Source: JAABVD01 sp965204545 | Lineage (GTDB): Bacteria; Verrucomicrobiota; Verrucomicrobiia; Opitutales; UBA2995 | NCBI GenBank assembly: GCA_965204545.1 | Contig: CBDBFA010000003.1 | Location: 3,348,001-3,412,000 of the forward strand | Reading direction: 5' to 3' | DNA length: 64,000 nucleotides | Shown: positions 1-9,527 of the stretch, one piece after another | Layout: each line of letters begins with the position of its first letter | Numbering within the stretch: position 1 is the stretch's first letter | Notes under the pieces: model-generated | Databases searched by the model: none | The model's input: the letters and a program-made list of their open reading frames with translations, nothing else | What the model was told of the DNA's origin: nothing | Position numbers and translations under genes: made by a program

Positions 1-200
1 CCCATTTTAGCCGCATCAGCACCCGGCCACTGTAAAAAGCACCGCAAAAATCTTTTTGAAATCCTTGTTAGAAATATCCAAAACTTGCTCTAATGAGAGT
101 AGCTCCAATGAACCTAGAGTTAATCTTCCTCGTCTGCGGTGCCACCGTACAGCCGACCAATGAAGGTCCCGGACCGGTCGCATCTTAGCCAGAAGGACTG
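1..200. other. Gap upstream of hsdM
   Basis: No credible coding sequence is seen here. The only decision-relevant signal is a purine-rich ribosome binding site, AGAAGGA, at 191-197, placed just before the ATG at 201. The promoter of the defence operon presumably lies here or further left, but I could not pick a convincing -35/-10 pair. Confidence 0.5.
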
Positions 201-2738
201 ATGGCCCTGAAGAAATCCCAACTTTATTCCTCTCTCTGGAAGAGCTGCGACGAACTCCGCGGCGGTATGGATGCCTCGCAGTACAAGGACTACGTTCTGA
301 CGCTGCTGTTCATGAAATACGTCTCGGATAAGCACGCCGGCCGGGCTGACGCGCTTATCGAGGTTCCCCAGGGGGGCGGGTTTGCCGACATCGCCAGGCT
401 GAAGGGCGACAAGGAGATCGGCGACAAGATCAACAAGATCATTGGCCGGCTTGCCGAAGCGAACGAACTAAAGGGGGTCATCGATCAAGCAGACTTCAAC
501 GACGACAGCAAGCTGGGCGCTGGCAAGGAGATGCAGGACCGGCTTTCCAAGCTGGTAGCCATTTTCGACGGCCTCGACTTCCGAGCCAATCGGGCTGAGG
601 GGGACGATCTGCTAGGCGACGCCTACGAATACCTGATGCAACACTTCGCGACGGAGTCGGGCAAGAGCAAGGGTCAATTCTACACACCTGCCGAGGTATC
701 TCGGGTCATGGCCAAGGTCGTTGGTATCGGCGCAGACACACTTCAGGATCAAACCATTTACGACCCCACCTGCGGCTCCGGTTCGCTCCTGATCAAAGCA
801 GCCGAAGAAGCGCCACGCGGTATCACCATCTACGGCCAGGAGATGGACAACGCCACCTGGGCGCTGGCCCGAATGAACATGATCCTGCACGATCACCCGA
901 CCTCTGAGTTGTGGCGCGGCAACACCCTGGCTGCTCCCTACTTCAAGAACTGGGACGACAGTCTTAAAACCTTCGATTTTGCGGTGGCCAATCCTCCTTT
1001 CTCTTCTAAGGCCTGGTCCAACGGTCTGAATCCTGAGCACGATGAATTTGGACGCTTTGCCTTCGGCATCCCCCCTGCAAAGAACGGTGACTACGCCTTC
1101 CTCTTGCACTTAATCACGTCGCTCAAGAGCCGAGGCAAGGGTGCGATCATCCTTCCCCACGGTGTGCTGTTCCGTGGCAACCGGGAGGCCGAAATCCGCA
1201 GAAATCTCATCCAGCGGGGGTTTATCAAGGGAATCATCGGCCTGCCCGCTAATCTCTTCTACGGCACCGGTATCCCAGCCTGTATCCTGGTCATCGACAA
1301 GGAGAACGCACAAGCACGCAGCGGCATTTTCATGATCGACGCGAGCAGAGGATTCCTCAAGGACGGCAATAAGAACCGCCTGCGGGCACAGGACATTCAC
1401 AAGATCGTAGACGTGTTCAATTGCCAACACGAATTACAACGTTACGCCCGGATGGTTCCAGTGGCCGAGATTGCTAGTCCCGCTAATGACTACAACCTCA
1501 ACATTCCGCGTTACATTGACTCCAGCGATCCGGAAGATTTGCACGACCTCCACGCCCACTTGAACGGCGGCATTCCCAATCGAGATATCGACGACCTGAA
1601 CGACTACTGGACGATCTTTCCATCGCTACGCCACGCGCTGTTCGAGGGCAACGGTCAAACGGGCTATAGCGAAACTCGCGTAGAGACGCAGCAAGTGAAG
1701 GGCGCCATTCTCGGTCATGAGGAATTCAAGTCTTATGCGGACCGCATTATGATCATCTTCAACGCTTGGTGCGAGATCCACGAGCCACTCCTTCGAGGGC
1801 TCGAAGTCAACGCCCGGCCCAGGAAAGTAATCGACACTCTGTCGGAGGACCTGCTCAAACGCTTCGGGGACCTACCGCTTCTCGATCCCTACGACGTGTA
1901 TCAGAGAATGATGGACTACTGGGAGGATGTGATGCAGGACGATGTCTATCTAATCGCCGCCGAAGGTTGGAAAGTTGGCCGGAGACTTCGATCTGCGGAC
2001 CCCAAGGAAACGCCGGAGTTCACGATCAAGAGGGGCAAAAAAACCATCAAGAAGGTTGGTGAACTTATTCCGGCATCTTTGTTGATCGCCAAGTTTTTCA
2101 GCAGAGAAAAACAGGAGCTGAATGAACTGGAGGCGAAAGTTGCTGAATTGGCGGAACGTAAGGAGGATTTCGAAGAAGAACATGGCGCCGACGAGGGCGC
2201 TCTTAACGGCCTTGAGGGTAAGAAGGGTGTGACCAAGGGGAATGTTCAGCAACGCGCCATGAAACTTAAGAAAACCATTCTTAAGACATATCGAAAAGGC
2301 ACACCCGAACGCGATCAGGCCAAGACTATCAAGAAAACGACCTTTGGCAGTGGTGAGTGGACCAAGAATGTCAGAGACGAAGAAGGCCTATTCGAGGAAC
2401 TGGATATTCTATACGATTATCTGGGGATTGTAACGGATGAGTCGAAACGGAAGAAGGATCTCAAGCAAACTGAAGATGCTCTCCACAAGGAGGTTATCGA
2501 AAAGTATACCAAACTCACTGAGGCCGAGATCAAGACACTGGCGGTCGAGGACAAGTGGGTTACGAGCATCCGGGACGCTATCAAAGGCGAGGTGGAACGG
2601 CTGACCCAACAACTCGTCAGTCGTGTGAAAGAACTGGAAGAACGTTATGCCCGGCCGCTTCCGGAGTTGGAGCAAGAGGTGGAGGAGTTCAGTTCAAAGG
2701 TCGAAGGGCACTTGAAGCGGATGGGGATTTCGCTATGA
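201..2738 (+). CDS. hsdM: Type I restriction-modification system DNA methyltransferase subunit HsdM
   Basis: The product is an N6-adenine methyltransferase subunit that modifies host DNA and, with HsdS and HsdR, forms a type I restriction complex. The N-terminal helical HsdM domain covers about residues 1-130. The SAM-binding motif DPTCGSG is at 188-194 and the catalytic NPPF at 264-267. At 845 aa it is much longer than the roughly 500 aa of classical HsdM. The extra 340 residues are helical and charged (coiled coil-like from about 630), as in the long HsdM subclass. It is the first gene of the operon and its stop overlaps the next start by four bases (ATGA at 2735-2738). The start at 201 has a good ribosome binding site. 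Confidence 0.95.
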   Translation: MALKKSQLYSSLWKSCDELRGGMDASQYKDYVLTLLFMKYVSDKHAGRADALIEVPQGGGFADIARLKGDKEIGDKINKIIGRLAEANELKGVIDQADFNDDSKLGAGKEMQDRLSKLVAIFDGLDFRANRAEGDDLLGDAYEYLMQHFATESGKSKGQFYTPAEVSRVMAKVVGIGADTLQDQTIYDPTCGSGSLLIKAAEEAPRGITIYGQEMDNATWALARMNMILHDHPTSELWRGNTLAAPYFKNWDDSLKTFDFAVANPPFSSKAWSNGLNPEHDEFGRFAFGIPPAKNGDYAFLLHLITSLKSRGKGAIILPHGVLFRGNREAEIRRNLIQRGFIKGIIGLPANLFYGTGIPACILVIDKENAQARSGIFMIDASRGFLKDGNKNRLRAQDIHKIVDVFNCQHELQRYARMVPVAEIASPANDYNLNIPRYIDSSDPEDLHDLHAHLNGGIPNRDIDDLNDYWTIFPSLRHALFEGNGQTGYSETRVETQQVKGAILGHEEFKSYADRIMIIFNAWCEIHEPLLRGLEVNARPRKVIDTLSEDLLKRFGDLPLLDPYDVYQRMMDYWEDVMQDDVYLIAAEGWKVGRRLRSADPKETPEFTIKRGKKTIKKVGELIPASLLIAKFFSREKQELNELEAKVAELAERKEDFEEEHGADEGALNGLEGKKGVTKGNVQQRAMKLKKTILKTYRKGTPERDQAKTIKKTTFGSGEWTKNVRDEEGLFEELDILYDYLGIVTDESKRKKDLKQTEDALHKEVIEKYTKLTEAEIKTLAVEDKWVTSIRDAIKGEVERLTQQLVSRVKELEERYARPLPELEQEVEEFSSKVEGHLKRMGISL

Positions 2739-3850
2739 ATCGAGAATTCGATTTTGAGGATCTCATCGATTTGTGTCGGCGAACCCATGAGGAAACACGA
2801 GACGCGGCGACACGAGCTGTCGATCGCTCACTTGTAGTGCGAAACTGGTTGTTCGGTTGGTACATCGTCGAGTATGAACAGCATGGCGCGGATAGGGCAG
2901 AATACGGAGCACAGTCCCTGGAACGGATGAGGCGGTTCTATTTACTCTACGGTCACATTCTTTCTGAGAGTCCAACACAAGAGAAATCCGCAACGGTGTC
3001 GCGGATTTCAGGTGATCGAGCAATTTCCGAGACAGCGTCGCGGAAATTGGTCACCCCATTGAGCGGATCGCTATCCACTGCACAGATTCGACAGACACTG
3101 TCTGTTACATTGGCTAGACATTTCACACTCGGCTGGTCCCACTACGTCAACCTGCTGACCATCGACAATCCCGAGGAGCGCCGTTTTTACGAGCTTGAGG
3201 CTGCGGACAACGGCTGGAGTGTGCGCGAGTTGGAGCGGCAGATGGCCAGTTCCCTGTACGAGCGGCTCGCGCTCAGCCGCGACAAAGAGGAAGTTCGTCG
3301 GCTTGCCAGCGAGGGGCAGGTGATCGAGAAAGCATCAGACCTGATCAAGAACCCGCTCGTGCTGGAGTTTCTCGGGTTGGAGGAAAAGCCCGTCTATTCA
3401 GAAAGCGAACTGGAAACGGCGATCATCGACCGGCTTCAGCGCTTCCTGCTGGAGTTGGGCAAGGGATTCCTGTTCGAGGCGCGGCAGAAGCGGTTTACTT
3501 TCGACAACAGGCATTTTCGCGTGGACCTGGTTTTCTACAACCGGCTACTGCGCTGCTATGTTCTGATTGACCTCAAACGCGGCGAACTGACCCATCAGGA
3601 CCTGGGACAGATGCAGATGTATGTCAACTACTTTGACCGCTACGTGAAGACTGATGATGAACTGCCGACCGTTGGGATTCTGCTATGCGATAACAAGAGT
3701 GACGCAATGGTTGAGCTTACGCTACCTGAAGAAGCCAATATCTACGCATCGAAATACCAACTCTATCTGCCATCGAAACAGGAACTTGTAGCCCAACTGG
3801 AGAGCATCCGGAAAGAGTTGGACTATCGGGAAAGTGCAGACGATGCATAG
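2735..3850 (+). CDS. YhcG/DUF1016-type PD-(D/E)XK nuclease domain protein
   Basis: This is a predicted nuclease of the YhcG family, often found next to type I restriction subunits. The N-terminal part (about residues 10-180) is the helical DUF1016 region, containing the typical 'LGWSHY' type segment. The C-terminal part carries the nuclease core with D264 in 'RVDLVF' and the D279-L-K281 signature in 'LIDLKRG'. I chose the ATG at 2735 over an earlier in-frame start because it overlaps the hsdM stop and begins where family members begin; this gives 371 aa. Its role is probably accessory to the restriction system, for example complex stabilisation or DNA cleavage. That role is inferred from family and position. 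Confidence 0.88.
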   Translation: MNREFDFEDLIDLCRRTHEETRDAATRAVDRSLVVRNWLFGWYIVEYEQHGADRAEYGAQSLERMRRFYLLYGHILSESPTQEKSATVSRISGDRAISETASRKLVTPLSGSLSTAQIRQTLSVTLARHFTLGWSHYVNLLTIDNPEERRFYELEAADNGWSVRELERQMASSLYERLALSRDKEEVRRLASEGQVIEKASDLIKNPLVLEFLGLEEKPVYSESELETAIIDRLQRFLLELGKGFLFEARQKRFTFDNRHFRVDLVFYNRLLRCYVLIDLKRGELTHQDLGQMQMYVNYFDRYVKTDDELPTVGILLCDNKSDAMVELTLPEEANIYASKYQLYLPSKQELVAQLESIRKELDYRESADDA

Positions 3851-5792
3851 CGGGCAAGAGACCATGGACAGGACCGTTGGAGCCGGACGCCGTGAGTTAG
3901 TGGAAGAGGTGCCGGTCGGGTGGAAGCGGACCGAGGTGGGAGTGATTCCAGAACATTGGGAGAGTTTGAGCGTTTGCGCTATTGCCTCGTCAACGCGCAA
4001 TGCGATCGTTGGCGGTCCATTTGGGTCCGATCTTGTGGCCAAGGACTATGTTACTCATGGCATTCCGGTTGTTCGCGGCCAGAATATGAGCGGCCGATGG
4101 GTATCGGGCAGTTTCGTTTTTGTTACGCCAACGAAAGCAAAATCACTCGAAGCGAATCTAGCCCATCCTGGAGATATTATCTTTACGCAACGAGGAACGC
4201 TTGGCCAAGTTAGCTTGGTTCCAGACAAACCCTTCAGTGCCTACTTGGTCTCTCAGAGCCAGATGAAGCTTTCGGTAAACCGCAAGGTGGCCGACCCGCT
4301 CTTCCTCTTCTATTTCTTTATTAGCTTCGAACAGCAGAAATCGATTCATGGCAGGACGATTCAGACAGGAGTTCCTCATATTAATCTCGGAATTCTTCGT
4401 GAGATGCCCGTTCGACTTCCGCCATTAGCCGAACAACGTGCCATCGCCGAGGCGTTGTCTGATGTGGATGGATTGCTTGCAGCGTTGGAGGAACTGATCG
4501 CCAAGAAGCAGGCCGTCAAGCAGGCTGCCATGCAGCAACTCTTGACCGGCAAAACCCGCCTACCGGGGTTTAGTGGGAAATGGCAGACGAAGCCGATAGG
4601 CGATTTTACTGACTGTACTGCAGGCGGGACCCCAAGCACACTCATATCTAAGTATTGGGGCGGAGCCATTCGATGGATGAACTCGGGCGAATTGAACAAC
4701 AAGATTATTCATGATGTTGAAGGGCGGATAACAGAGTATGGTCTGCGCGAATCGAGTACTAAGACCGTTCCGCCTCGATGCGTCCTTGTAGGCTTGGCCG
4801 GACAAGGGAAGACTAGGGGAACTGTAGCCATTAACACGGTTGAGCTTTGTACAAATCAGTCGATTGCAGCAATTTATCCTAATGAGTCTTTCGTGCCAGA
4901 GTACCTCTATCACAACCTTGATGCACGATACGAAGAGTTGCGCGGATTGTCTACAGGGGATGGTGGTCGCGGGGGGTTGAACCTAAAAATTATCCGATCT
5001 TTTATGGTGCCATTTCCGCATATAAATGAGCAAACTGCCATTGCAACAGTGCTCGCTAACATGGACGCGGAGATCGCCGCGCTGGAGCGACGCCGGGACA
5101 AGACCTGCGCCATCAAGCAGGGCATGATGCAGCAGCTTCTCACTGGCCTCATAAGGCTGGTCAAATCTGAGACGACCACCGAAGATTTGGCAGCGTCAAG
5201 ACCGGTCGAAAGGAAGCACAACTGGCAGTTCAACGAAGCAGTGGTGATTTCAGTATTGGCCAAGCATTTTGGAACTGGACAGTATCCTCTAGGCCGAATG
5301 CGGTACACCAAGCTCTCGTACCTGCTTCACCGGCGCGAAGGGGGCCGCGTTGAGGGGTATTTAAAAAAAGCAGCCGGTCCGTATAATCCGCAGACTAGGT
5401 ACGGTGGGCCGGAGAAAATCGCTCTAAAAAAGGGCTATTCAGACCGACACAAATCCAGGAAGCACAATGGGTTTATCGCAGGACCTAATATCGACGAAGC
5501 CGAGCACTACTTCACCAAATGGTACGGAGATGAAGCTGTCGAGTGGCTGGAGCAATTCCGATATTCAAAAAATGATGAGTTGGAGTTGTTGACGACCGTA
5601 GATATGACAGTTGAAGACTTGCGGAAAACCGGAAAGCATATCTCGGTCGAAAGCGTGAAGGAAACAATTCGGCATCAACCGGATTGGAGAGCCAAACTCG
5701 CCCGCCCCATCTTTTCTGATGCCAATCTCGCCCGTGCTATTGGGAATTGTCAGAAGTTGTTTGACGGAAGTAGTAGACAGGAAACGGTATGA
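3834..5792 (+). CDS. hsdS: Type I restriction specificity subunit HsdS with a long C-terminal extension
   Basis: HsdS determines which DNA sequence the complex recognises. Two target recognition domains are visible. The first follows 'VPVGWK..EVGVIPEHW' near residues 20-40. The second starts near 245 after the conserved helix that ends 'MQQLLTGKTRLPGF'. A second copy of that helix ('MMQQLLTGLIRL') ends near 445. A normal HsdS would stop about there, but this protein continues for about 205 residues (see findings). Translation may start at GTG 3834 or ATG 3843, both overlapping the end of the YhcG gene, or at ATG 3864. Order and overlap indicate one transcript with hsdM. Confidence 0.93.
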   Translation: MQTMHSGQETMDRTVGAGRRELVEEVPVGWKRTEVGVIPEHWESLSVCAIASSTRNAIVGGPFGSDLVAKDYVTHGIPVVRGQNMSGRWVSGSFVFVTPTKAKSLEANLAHPGDIIFTQRGTLGQVSLVPDKPFSAYLVSQSQMKLSVNRKVADPLFLFYFFISFEQQKSIHGRTIQTGVPHINLGILREMPVRLPPLAEQRAIAEALSDVDGLLAALEELIAKKQAVKQAAMQQLLTGKTRLPGFSGKWQTKPIGDFTDCTAGGTPSTLISKYWGGAIRWMNSGELNNKIIHDVEGRITEYGLRESSTKTVPPRCVLVGLAGQGKTRGTVAINTVELCTNQSIAAIYPNESFVPEYLYHNLDARYEELRGLSTGDGGRGGLNLKIIRSFMVPFPHINEQTAIATVLANMDAEIAALERRRDKTCAIKQGMMQQLLTGLIRLVKSETTTEDLAASRPVERKHNWQFNEAVVISVLAKHFGTGQYPLGRMRYTKLSYLLHRREGGRVEGYLKKAAGPYNPQTRYGGPEKIALKKGYSDRHKSRKHNGFIAGPNIDEAEHYFTKWYGDEAVEWLEQFRYSKNDELELLTTVDMTVEDLRKTGKHISVESVKETIRHQPDWRAKLARPIFSDANLARAIGNCQKLFDGSSRQETV

Positions 5793-5846
5793 CCGCTCAG
5801 CTTCGAGCGAATAGTCGATAACAATTTTTAAGGGAAATGATCATTT

Positions 5847-7388
5847 ATGGCACGGGCATCAGAACCTTTAGACGATTATCGCCACGGAAGATTGGTCGTA
5901 GAAGAGCTTTCTCCAGATTGCGTTGAGGTCTTTTACATTCCGTCGAAGGAAAAATTGGAACAATCTGGGTTGTCCCAGGATGAAGGACCCTCGCACCGTG
6001 TCAGGCTGCTCAAGATCGACGGCCAGAGGCAGTGTATCGCGATTTTTCCAGTCAAAACACTTGCCCACCGAGATGATTTTTTACAACCGAAATATGATCA
6101 GATCAAAAGCATCACGCTTGCAGACGCCAACTTGGTTTATTTCCCCGACATTGGTGAGGGATCTTCAGACTCGGATGGAGCGTTTTTGTCTCCCTCTTTC
6201 GGACCAACAAAGCCAATGAGGCCAGGCCAGGAAAATTTAGACTCACTTAAGGTTGTTCCTTCAACAAATGAAGAAGTTATGAAGGTTCTGGAGGGGTTGC
6301 CGCCTGGCTTTACTAAGGACTACGATTACGGCTTGGGACTGGCGAAACCCTATAGGTTCCTTGTCAACGCAGTAGAAGAACTCTCCGACTGCACCGAGAT
6401 TGTAATCTCAAATGAATTTGAAACCGGTATCAATCAGGAGAAAAAGATTTTCTACATTTCGTTCGATGACTTTGAGATGGCTCGAAGGTCTATGGATAAA
6501 ATCACCAGTTTGAGTCGAAAGGCTGCTGTTTCCGTCAAGCAGGGAACAGTCTATAATTTTTTGGCAGAAAGGGTCGGACGGCAAGAAATTCCCATAACGG
6601 TCGGACGACATCCGTTGCGAAAAAAACTCACATCCGTGGCTCAGGGCGAAGAACATCTGTCGGATGATGAACAAGTGGCAGTGCTAGACGTCATGGTGAA
6701 GAACGTCAAATCCATGGCCGAAACCAAGCCGGAAAAGCTCGTTAAACTTCAAAGCGATATCGAACTTGCTACGCTCGATAACTTGATTGCACGCTTTGAG
6801 AAGATGATAAAAAAAAAGCTACCTGAGCATGATTGGCAAAGATTTTTGAACGAAAATCCATTCATCCTGAGTCTGGCCTTTGGTTATCCAATAATCAAAG
6901 TCCAGGATCAGGCTTCGGTTGGTGGACGGAAGATTACTGGGTCGGGCGATAAGATCGCAGATTTTTTAGTGAAGAACAGTATGTCCAACAATACCGCGAT
7001 CATCGAAATTAAGAAGCCTCAGACGGAACTCCTCAATAAGAAGCCCCTTCGGTCTGGTGTTTACACACCGTCATCCGATCTTTCCGGATCAATCAACCAA
7101 GTGCTCAATCAGAAGTATAAATTTGAGGGCGAAATCAAGAATATTAAGGTAAATAGTAAAATATATGACATCGAAACCTATGCGGTTCACTGTTGCCTAA
7201 TCATCGGCAAAATGCCATCCGATGAAGGTCGGCAAAAATCATTCGAGCTCTGCCGCCGAAATTCAAAGAATGTCGAAATCATTACATTCGACGAACTTTT
7301 GAAAAAGTTGAAGGAGCTCTCGACTGTCCTGAACCCTGAAAAGACAAAACCGCCCCCTCAGGATGAACGATTCGAGGCGCCATTTTGA
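5847..7388 (+). CDS. Shedu-family anti-phage nuclease (DUF4263, SduA-like)
   Basis: The C-terminal third matches the Shedu core. There is an 'HDWQRFLNENPFIL' segment near residues 328-341. The PD-(D/E)XK signature follows, with D372 in 'KIADFLV' and E387-I-K389 in 'AIIEIKKP'. Shedu proteins are single-gene defence nucleases whose N-terminal regions vary and sense the invader. Here the N-terminal 280 residues are of unknown fold and probably hold the sensor part. At 513 aa the length is normal for the family. The gene sits between hsdS and the DUF4062 gene, with 54 and 33 base gaps, so it is embedded in the restriction operon rather than beside it. Base composition is somewhat more AT-rich than hsdM. 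Confidence 0.88.
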   Translation: MARASEPLDDYRHGRLVVEELSPDCVEVFYIPSKEKLEQSGLSQDEGPSHRVRLLKIDGQRQCIAIFPVKTLAHRDDFLQPKYDQIKSITLADANLVYFPDIGEGSSDSDGAFLSPSFGPTKPMRPGQENLDSLKVVPSTNEEVMKVLEGLPPGFTKDYDYGLGLAKPYRFLVNAVEELSDCTEIVISNEFETGINQEKKIFYISFDDFEMARRSMDKITSLSRKAAVSVKQGTVYNFLAERVGRQEIPITVGRHPLRKKLTSVAQGEEHLSDDEQVAVLDVMVKNVKSMAETKPEKLVKLQSDIELATLDNLIARFEKMIKKKLPEHDWQRFLNENPFILSLAFGYPIIKVQDQASVGGRKITGSGDKIADFLVKNSMSNNTAIIEIKKPQTELLNKKPLRSGVYTPSSDLSGSINQVLNQKYKFEGEIKNIKVNSKIYDIETYAVHCCLIIGKMPSDEGRQKSFELCRRNSKNVEIITFDELLKKLKELSTVLNPEKTKPPPQDERFEAPF

Positions 7389-7421
7389 TCATTACGGTTT
7401 TGTTATTGAACAGGTTTTAAC

Positions 7422-9527
7422 ATGACTCCACTTCGCATATTCATCAGCAGCGTACAAACGGAGTTCGTAAAAGAACGTGCGGCGTTGCGCGATTATCTGC
7501 GCGGAGATCCGCTGATGCGGCGGTTCTTCGAGGTGTTCCTGTTCGAGGAAGTTCCGGCCTCAGATAGTCGGCCCGATGCGTTCTACCTGGATGAAGTGGA
7601 ACGGTGCGACATCTATGTCGGGTTGTTTGGCAATGAATACGGAACCGAGGATGCGGAAGGGGTATCGCCAACGGAACGGGAGTTTGACCGCGCAACCGCC
7701 ATAGGCACGCACCGTTTGATTTTTGTTAAGGGGGTAGATGACCGCGCCCGGAACCCGAAGATGCAGGCGCTTATTGAGAAAGCACAAGCGGGGTTGATCC
7801 GTAAGCGATTCAACACCGCCGAAGAGTTGGTCGCGGGACTTTACGCGTCGTTGGTGGAGTATCTGGATGTCAAGGAACTGTTGCGCTTCGGGCCGTTCGA
7901 TGCGGCGCCTTGCGAGGGAGCCAAGCTTGACGATCTCGATACTGAACGGATGATTCGGCTCATCCGCACAGCCCGCAGGATAAGACAGTTTCCCCTAGAA
8001 GAAGATACTCCCCCGGAGGACTTGCTCAGGCATCTGAACCTGTTGAACAAGGGGCGGTTGACCAATGCCGCCGTGTTGCTGTTCGGGAACGCGCCCCAAC
8101 GGTTTTTTATCTCGTCCGAGATCAAGTGTGCCCATTTCCACGGCACTCAGGTCGCTAAACCCATTCCCTCTTATCAAGTCTACAAGGGAACCGTGTTCGA
8201 TCTGGTGGATCAGGCGGTGGACTTCGTATTGAGTAAGATCGCGTTGTCGATAGGCACGCGGGCGGAGAGTATTGAAGTCCCGACAGCCTATGAGATCCCG
8301 AAGGAGGTAGTAACCGAGGCCATTGTAAACGCGGTGGCCCATCGCGACTACACCGATAACAGCAGTGTACAGGTGATGCTCTTTTCGGACCGGCTGGATG
8401 TGATGAACTCAGGACGGCTACCGCCGCCTCTGACGGTGGAGAAGTTACGTGGACCGCACGAGTCGGTGCCAGGTAATCCATTACTGGCGGAATCCATGTA
8501 TCTGCACGGGTATATTGAGCGTATGGGAACCGGGACTGTGGACATGATTCGGCGCTGTGCCGCGGTCAATTTGCGAGAACCGGAGTTCGTTGTCAGCGGA
8601 GGTTTTGTGACGACGATTCGGCGACCCGATTACGCAACACATCTGGCAAGAGTGCAAGATGGAGGGCAGCCAGAGTCACAGCCAGAGTCACAGCCAGAGT
8701 CACAGCCAGAGTCACTAGAGGGCAAGGTGTTGAGCATGTTGGCGGTTGGACCCTTGTCGAAGGCCGAGTTGTCTAGGAAATTGGGGCAGAAGAAAATCTC
8801 CGGTCAACTGAATAAGGTCGTCCGGTTGCTCATGGCTGATCAAAGGATCGCGTTCACCCTGCCCGATAGGCCGACAAGTCGACTCCAGAAGTACAGGCTA
8901 ACGGACAAAGGGATCGCAACTGTCATGAAGTTGATGGACAGAGGACACAGAGGGATGAGTACTGTTGGCCAACGGGAAATCCAAACTCAGCGGCGGGTGG
9001 TCGGTTTATTCACCGACGCGCTTGAATATTCCTATCTTGGCAACTGGAAAACCCGCGTCGGCAACGGCAACATCGAGAAGAAACTCCTTACCGATTGGCT
9101 CAAGCGCCAGGGACACAGCGAGAAGATTATCGAAAAGACCCTGTTTAAACTGAACAAGGCAGCAGGGCTTGGGGGTAGCAAGACGCTCTACGACGCCAAC
9201 CGCGAGGTCTATGGACTGCCTCCGCTATGGCGTGAGAATCCAGCCAGACGTGGGCGAACAAAATCTCACGGTCTGGCTGATCGACTGGGAGAATCCTGGA
9301 AACAACGACTTCGCCATCGCCGAGGAAGTGACGGTCGCCGGGGAGAATGTCAAACGCCCGGACCTCGGGTTATACGTCAACGGCATTGCCTTGGGCGTGT
9401 TGGAGTTGAAGCGGTCCACGGTGTCGGTAGCCGAAGGCATCCGCCAGAACCTGGACAGCCAAAAGAAGGAATTCATCGAGCCATTTTTCACAACCGTGCA
9501 GCTTGTGATGGCGGGCAACGACACTGA
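7422..9527 (+). CDS. DUF4062 plus GHKL-type ATPase protein, open into the N-terminus of HsdR
   Basis: Residues 1-100 form a DUF4062 domain (start 'LRIFISSVQ', later 'DIYVGLFGNEYG'), common at the N-terminus of defence and signalling proteins. Residues about 200-400 are a RecG/AlbA-type ATP-binding region with a GHKL-like ATPase; the N-box is 'EAIVNAVAHRDY' and a glycine motif 'GYIERMGTGT' follows. After a four-fold QPES repeat comes a winged-helix segment (about 430-505). No stop codon follows. From the Met at 8955 the same frame encodes the HsdR N-terminus ('MSTVGQRE') and then, past the frameshift at 9219, meaningless sequence to 9527. The natural product is either residues 1-511 with a lost stop, or a real fusion with HsdR. 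Function as a defence component is inferred. Confidence 0.75.
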   Translation: MTPLRIFISSVQTEFVKERAALRDYLRGDPLMRRFFEVFLFEEVPASDSRPDAFYLDEVERCDIYVGLFGNEYGTEDAEGVSPTEREFDRATAIGTHRLIFVKGVDDRARNPKMQALIEKAQAGLIRKRFNTAEELVAGLYASLVEYLDVKELLRFGPFDAAPCEGAKLDDLDTERMIRLIRTARRIRQFPLEEDTPPEDLLRHLNLLNKGRLTNAAVLLFGNAPQRFFISSEIKCAHFHGTQVAKPIPSYQVYKGTVFDLVDQAVDFVLSKIALSIGTRAESIEVPTAYEIPKEVVTEAIVNAVAHRDYTDNSSVQVMLFSDRLDVMNSGRLPPPLTVEKLRGPHESVPGNPLLAESMYLHGYIERMGTGTVDMIRRCAAVNLREPEFVVSGGFVTTIRRPDYATHLARVQDGGQPESQPESQPESQPESLEGKVLSMLAVGPLSKAELSRKLGQKKISGQLNKVVRLLMADQRIAFTLPDRPTSRLQKYRLTDKGIATVMKLMDRGHRGMSTVGQREIQTQRRVVGLFTDALEYSYLGNWKTRVGNGNIEKKLLTDWLKRQGHSEKIIEKTLFKLNKAAGLGGSKTLYDANREVYGLPPLWRENPARRGRTKSHGLADRLGESWKQRLRHRRGSDGRRGECQTPGPRVIRQRHCLGRVGVEAVHGVGSRRHPPEPGQPKEGIHRAIFHNRAACDGGQRH
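8667..8714 (+). repeat. Four perfect copies of a 12-base repeat coding QPES
   Basis: The unit CAGCCAGAGTCA is repeated four times without change inside the DUF4062/ATPase gene, giving a Gln-Pro-Glu-Ser linker between the ATPase and winged-helix parts. Because the unit is a multiple of three, slippage would change linker length without breaking the frame. Confidence 0.95.

Noticed and set aside
9169..9219. Independent gene start at TTG 9169 for the 3' part of hsdR
   Set aside because: The codons 9169-9219 in that frame do not match HsdR, whereas the family sequence joins across a one-base shift at 9219. It is a broken hsdR, not a separate gene.
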